Below, piece after piece: positions 7,342-9,471 of a stretch of DNA of 9,471 nucleotides. The notes beneath the pieces were generated by a model. The model did not search any database. It had not been told where the DNA came from and saw only the letters and a program-made list of their open reading frames with translations. The translations under genes were made by a program, and so were the position numbers. Source of the stretch: an uncultured Fusibacter sp. (GTDB taxonomy: Bacteria; Bacillota; Clostridia; Peptostreptococcales; Acidaminobacteraceae); the NCBI GenBank assembly GCA_937958285.1, contig CALFXQ010000200.1, positions 1-9,471 of the forward strand, in the 5' to 3' direction. Each line of letters starts with the position of its first letter. Within the stretch, counting starts at the first letter, position 1.

Positions 7342-7415
7342 TAGCATTTAATGCGCTTTAAACAAAATAGTTGACATTCAATTCTTTGTCGCATCGGTGA
7401 TTGGTCTTTGAAATG

Positions 7416-8039
7416 CTATAGGTACTTCTCGATTTCTGCAATGAGTTGGGCAAACTCGGGCAGATTTGCATATCGAGCAGCTTTTGCAATGGGAATAAAG
7501 ACTTGCCTTGTCTCGTTTTTATAGCGCATAATTTTTTCGTCACTTCCGCATTGAGCCAAAGATTGCATATTGTCTAATCTATCGATGAGCTTGATATAAA
7601 AAGGCACGTATTTAATAACAATGCGCTTCATATAACTTTCAAAATCAATTTGTCCATCTTTTGTCAGGGTTTTTACATCATTTGCGATCTCTTCTGTAAA
7701 GGTTTTAGCGATAGTTTGGTAAGTACATGCAGTATCTTCCAGAACATCGTGCAGCAAGGCGGTGATGTATGCCTGGGTGTCACTATGCAGTCGCACCCTG
7801 TTGGCTACGCGCTCTACATGTCCGTAATATGGGGAGCCATCGTCGCGAAGTTGCCCTGAATGCGCTTCTTTTGCAAATGCTATGGCTTTATCTACCAATG
7901 CATTCATAAAGGATTCATCGATAGGCTCTTGTTCAAAAGCATCGTCGAAATCCTCATCCCTTGCTTTTTTTGCTGTGTTCTTTTGTGTTGATTTAGTTGA
8001 TTTAGTTGGTTTAGTTGGCTTATGTGTTGAATTTTTCAT
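7416..8039 (-). CDS. Stand-alone HD-domain protein, RelA/SpoT hydrolase-like (small alarmone hydrolase type)
   Basis: Predicted metal-dependent phosphohydrolase of 207 aa, related to the HD hydrolase domain of RelA/SpoT and Mesh1-type enzymes that remove the 3'-pyrophosphate of (p)ppGpp. Motifs in order: GQLRDDGSPYYGHVERVANR (metal ligand His74), ALLHDVLEDT (His97-Asp98, Glu101-Asp102), then KLIDRLDNMQSL (Asp153), the counterpart of KLADRLHNM, with Asp where His is usual. ETRQVFIPIAKA near 176-187 matches the family's ET...PLA region. No synthetase, TGS or ACT domain follows, so it would act only in hydrolysis, in the cytoplasm. Residues 1-40 form a disordered extension: a Lys/Thr/Ser/Pro repeat (KPTKPTKSTKST), then an acidic part. 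The start ATG at 8039 has AAGGAG 6 nt upstream. It is divergent from the HsdR-N-like gene and 151 nt upstream of the MFS gene. Substrate is inferred; another nucleotide is possible. Confidence 0.8.
   Translation of the reverse strand: MKNSTHKPTKPTKSTKSTQKNTAKKARDEDFDDAFEQEPIDESFMNALVDKAIAFAKEAHSGQLRDDGSPYYGHVERVANRVRLHSDTQAYITALLHDVLEDTACTYQTIAKTFTEEIANDVKTLTKDGQIDFESYMKRIVIKYVPFYIKLIDRLDNMQSLAQCGSDEKIMRYKNETRQVFIPIAKAARYANLPEFAQLIAEIEKYL
7990..8025. repeat. Degenerate 9-bp tandem repeat encoding the KPT/KST tract
   Basis: The plus strand reads GATTTAGTT, GATTTAGTT, GGTTTAGTT, GGCTTATGT: two identical units, one with a single change and one diverged. The unit is three codons, so gain or loss of copies keeps the HD gene in frame and only changes the length of its N-terminal Lys-Pro/Ser-Thr tail. 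Confidence 0.75.
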
Positions 8040-8159
8040 ATTTCACTCCTTATCTCATCACCCAAGAGGGTCTCATTTGCATGTTCAGTTCGCTATTCAT
8101 ATCATAGCATGCGTTGCATAGAAATACACCTAGTTGTGCGATCCCCAACTGGTTAACAA

Positions 8160-8189
8160 TTGGACGCAAGGGGTAATTAATGGTATAAT
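8160..8189 (+). promoter_or_regulatory. Extended -10 promoter of the HsdR-N-like gene
   Basis: TGGTATAAT at 8181-8189 is a perfect TATAAT with an upstream TG (extended -10). A weak -35, TTGGAC, is at 8160-8165, 18 bp upstream. Transcription should start near 8196, about 40 nt before the chosen ATG, which excludes starts at or near 8134. Confidence 0.65.
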
Positions 8190-8223
8190 CGACTATCTGA
8201 TACTATCAAATTATAAGAAAATG

Positions 8224-8229
8224 AAGGTG
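8224..8229 (+). promoter_or_regulatory. Ribosome binding site fixing the start of the HsdR-N-like gene
   Basis: AAGGTG lies 6 nt before ATG at 8236. The in-frame ATG at 8221 overlaps this site and has none of its own, and the earlier ATG at 8134 is upstream of the promoter. Confidence 0.65.
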
Positions 8230-8235
8230 TACAAT

Positions 8236-9468
8236 ATGGATTTACGCATCGATTTATCGGCTTATGCACCCCAAAAGACGTATTCACGCATGGGTACTAA
8301 GGTTTTTCTCGACCCATTCCGTCAAAGTCTTGTGCCTCTATCGCCTGAAAACTTGCTACTATATAAGATGGCGATGTATGTTCATCACGTTATGGGCGTG
8401 CCAAAAGGCAGAATGGCCATACAGCAGAGCCTCAGAAAATATGGCGTTGATTCAACAAAAGTGGTGTCGATTGTGGTTCACGATATGATTGATGGCAAGT
8501 TACAACCTGTAGCGCTTATCGATTGTGCGGCGCCTGGCAACCCCCTTTCTTTTGCACCTACAACACAATTAGAGGAATTTGCTAAGTCCAAGGGAATCTT
8601 GTACTTAGTCGTTACAAACGGCGTAGAGATAGATGCCTACATTTCTAGGGCAGACCGACTTACCTTTTGGAAAATTGACAATGTACCTCATTATCAAACC
8701 ATTTGTACCGGTCACGCACAAGCGCCACCTATTGTAGTCACTGCACCCGTCGAAGATTTAAAGGGCAAGCATGCGAAATCTAAGTCTGCTAAGTTAACTG
8801 GCACGGCTAAACCGACTAAGGCTGTGCCTAACCAAGCCCAGCTATCGCCTGAGCATATGGTGCAAGTCACATTGCTAAACGAAGCACTAAAAGATACCAA
8901 GCATAAGATTGGTCCTCAAGAACACGCTGGCATTAAGATGGTGCGCGATTGTGGCAACCGAAAGAAAAGCATTAAATTGAGTGAGCATTCTTCTGAGGCA
9001 GTAAGGCAACGTGCTTTTATAATCGAAGACTTTCACAAGAACCATCAATTGATGTGTATTGACATCGACTCAGAACAAGGGCATCCGCCTACACTTTCAG
9101 TCACCTTAGACAATGTGGACCACCGCCAGGTGGTGTACGCACTCGATTTCAAAAGCACCCTAGACTTTAAAGGCAATACGGTGATTTGGACTGTCGATTT
9201 AGGTGCGATGTTCAAATCCTATGGACCCGATTTCATTGAGGGGTTGAAGGTTGCCATTGCAGAAAAGACCGCACCAGAAAGCGCTTCTAGTGCCCTTCAT
9301 CTCAAGGATTCAACAACCTTGTATTTGGGCAGTATAGCAACTTCAGAGACGATTTATTGCAACCAGCCTGAAATCGCTGCGCTATGCATGAATCTGCTCG
9401 CTTTTGCACTTATTTTAGATGAGTATCGCGAAACCATAAAACGCGTGCAAAAAAAAGCTAAGAAGTAA
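8236..9468 (+). CDS. Solitary HsdR N-terminal-like (PD-(D/E)XK fold) protein with apparently lost catalytic residues
   Basis: Protein of 410 aa, probably cytoplasmic. Residues about 25-155 resemble the N-terminal nuclease domain of type I restriction R subunits (HSDR_N_2): DPFRQSLVPLSPENLLLYKM, YVHHVMGVPKGRMAIQQSL, then KVVSIVVHD, PVALIDCAAPGNPLSFAPTT, Gln111 and YLVVTNGVEIDAYI. In active relatives the core reads roughly RPDIVV...IE.KAP; here Ser78, Asp96 and Ala98 occupy those three positions, so loss of cleavage is likely. The Gln and TNG landmarks remain, so the fold should be kept. Residues about 173-202 are a Lys/Ala/Pro-rich linker. Residues about 203-410 are a separate domain that I do not recognise; it ends in a helix (about 376-400) and a basic tail, KRVQKKAKK. 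The helicase motor of HsdR is absent and no hsdM or hsdS is nearby. Start ATG 8236 is chosen from the promoter and ribosome binding site. DNA binding or a structural role is plausible; the function is unknown. Confidence 0.72.
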   Translation: MDLRIDLSAYAPQKTYSRMGTKVFLDPFRQSLVPLSPENLLLYKMAMYVHHVMGVPKGRMAIQQSLRKYGVDSTKVVSIVVHDMIDGKLQPVALIDCAAPGNPLSFAPTTQLEEFAKSKGILYLVVTNGVEIDAYISRADRLTFWKIDNVPHYQTICTGHAQAPPIVVTAPVEDLKGKHAKSKSAKLTGTAKPTKAVPNQAQLSPEHMVQVTLLNEALKDTKHKIGPQEHAGIKMVRDCGNRKKSIKLSEHSSEAVRQRAFIIEDFHKNHQLMCIDIDSEQGHPPTLSVTLDNVDHRQVVYALDFKSTLDFKGNTVIWTVDLGAMFKSYGPDFIEGLKVAIAEKTAPESASSALHLKDSTTLYLGSIATSETIYCNQPEIAALCMNLLAFALILDEYRETIKRVQKKAKK

Positions 9469-9471
9469 TCA

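Larger units (their letters stand above)
8040..8235. other. Divergent intergenic region between the HD and HsdR-N-like genes
   Basis: This 196-bp gap carries the signals for both genes. For the plus strand it has a strong extended -10 promoter (listed separately). For the minus strand the best -10 is TATGAT (8106-8101), but no good -35 is seen 16-18 bp upstream. Two symmetric elements are visible: an imperfect 19-bp palindrome at 8145-8163 (outer arms CCAA/TTGG) that touches the plus-strand -35 region, and ATGC-GTT-GCAT at 8109-8119. An open frame runs through 8134-8235 in phase with the downstream gene, but I read it as noncoding because the promoter lies inside it. Confidence 0.5.

Noticed and set aside
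7331..7354. Terminator for the HD gene in the GCATTTA repeats
   Set aside because: The direct repeats and the short GCATTTAATGC palindrome do not form a stable stem followed by a T tract on the minus strand.
7882..8121. Plus-strand frame opposite the HD gene with an LVDLVGLVGL repeat
   Set aside because: It is the antisense reading of the KPT/KST tandem repeat, so its repetitive look comes from the real gene on the other strand.
8134..8235. N-terminal extension of 34 codons for the HsdR-N-like gene
   Set aside because: The extended -10 promoter at 8181-8189 lies inside it, and the only good ribosome binding site precedes the ATG at 8236.
8236..9468. Intact type I restriction system
   Set aside because: Only the N-terminal HsdR-like domain is present, without the helicase motor, and no methylase or specificity gene is in the window.

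Overview
The window looks like chromosome from a motile, low-to-moderate GC Firmicute, most likely a member of the Clostridia. The evidence is a twin copper-amine-oxidase-N 'stalk' domain in a surface protein, strong AGGAG-type ribosome binding sites throughout, a 7TM-GGDEF protein, a single-Cache chemoreceptor and Rho-independent termination. No genus can be fixed from the sequence. There are no rRNA, tRNA, CRISPR, transposon or phage genes.

Left part (1-3005, minus strand): two genes 29 bp apart that probably form an operon. The upstream gene is a membrane-anchored surface protein with a stalk domain and a large beta-rich ectodomain. The downstream gene is a 7TM-PAS-GGDEF diguanylate cyclase-like protein whose 3' end runs off the window just before its GGDEF signature. 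The 143-bp gap to the divergent chemoreceptor gene (3149-4894, plus) holds a perfect 15-bp palindrome and possible overlapping divergent promoters. This part is therefore about environmental sensing, through c-di-GMP and chemotaxis.

Centre (4894-7415): the chemoreceptor gene converges on a large MFS gene of the 14-helix DHA2 type. One hairpin with A and T tracts on either side serves both genes as a terminator and also encodes the last residues of the transporter. The transporter carries about 310 extra extracellular residues between helices 13 and 14, with Gly-Ile repeats and predicted helical coiled coils. A good sigma-A promoter precedes it, with a 24-bp inverted repeat over the predicted transcription start; this looks like a repressor operator.

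Right part (7416-9468): two divergent genes. On the minus strand is a small stand-alone HD hydrolase related to the ppGpp hydrolase domain of RelA/SpoT. On the plus strand is a solitary protein with the N-terminal nuclease-like domain of type I restriction HsdR subunits, in which the catalytic positions appear to be replaced, joined to an unrecognised C-terminal domain. No hsdM or hsdS gene is in view. The least ordinary items are the extended transporter and this apparently inactive nuclease-fold protein beside a stand-alone alarmone-hydrolase-like gene.
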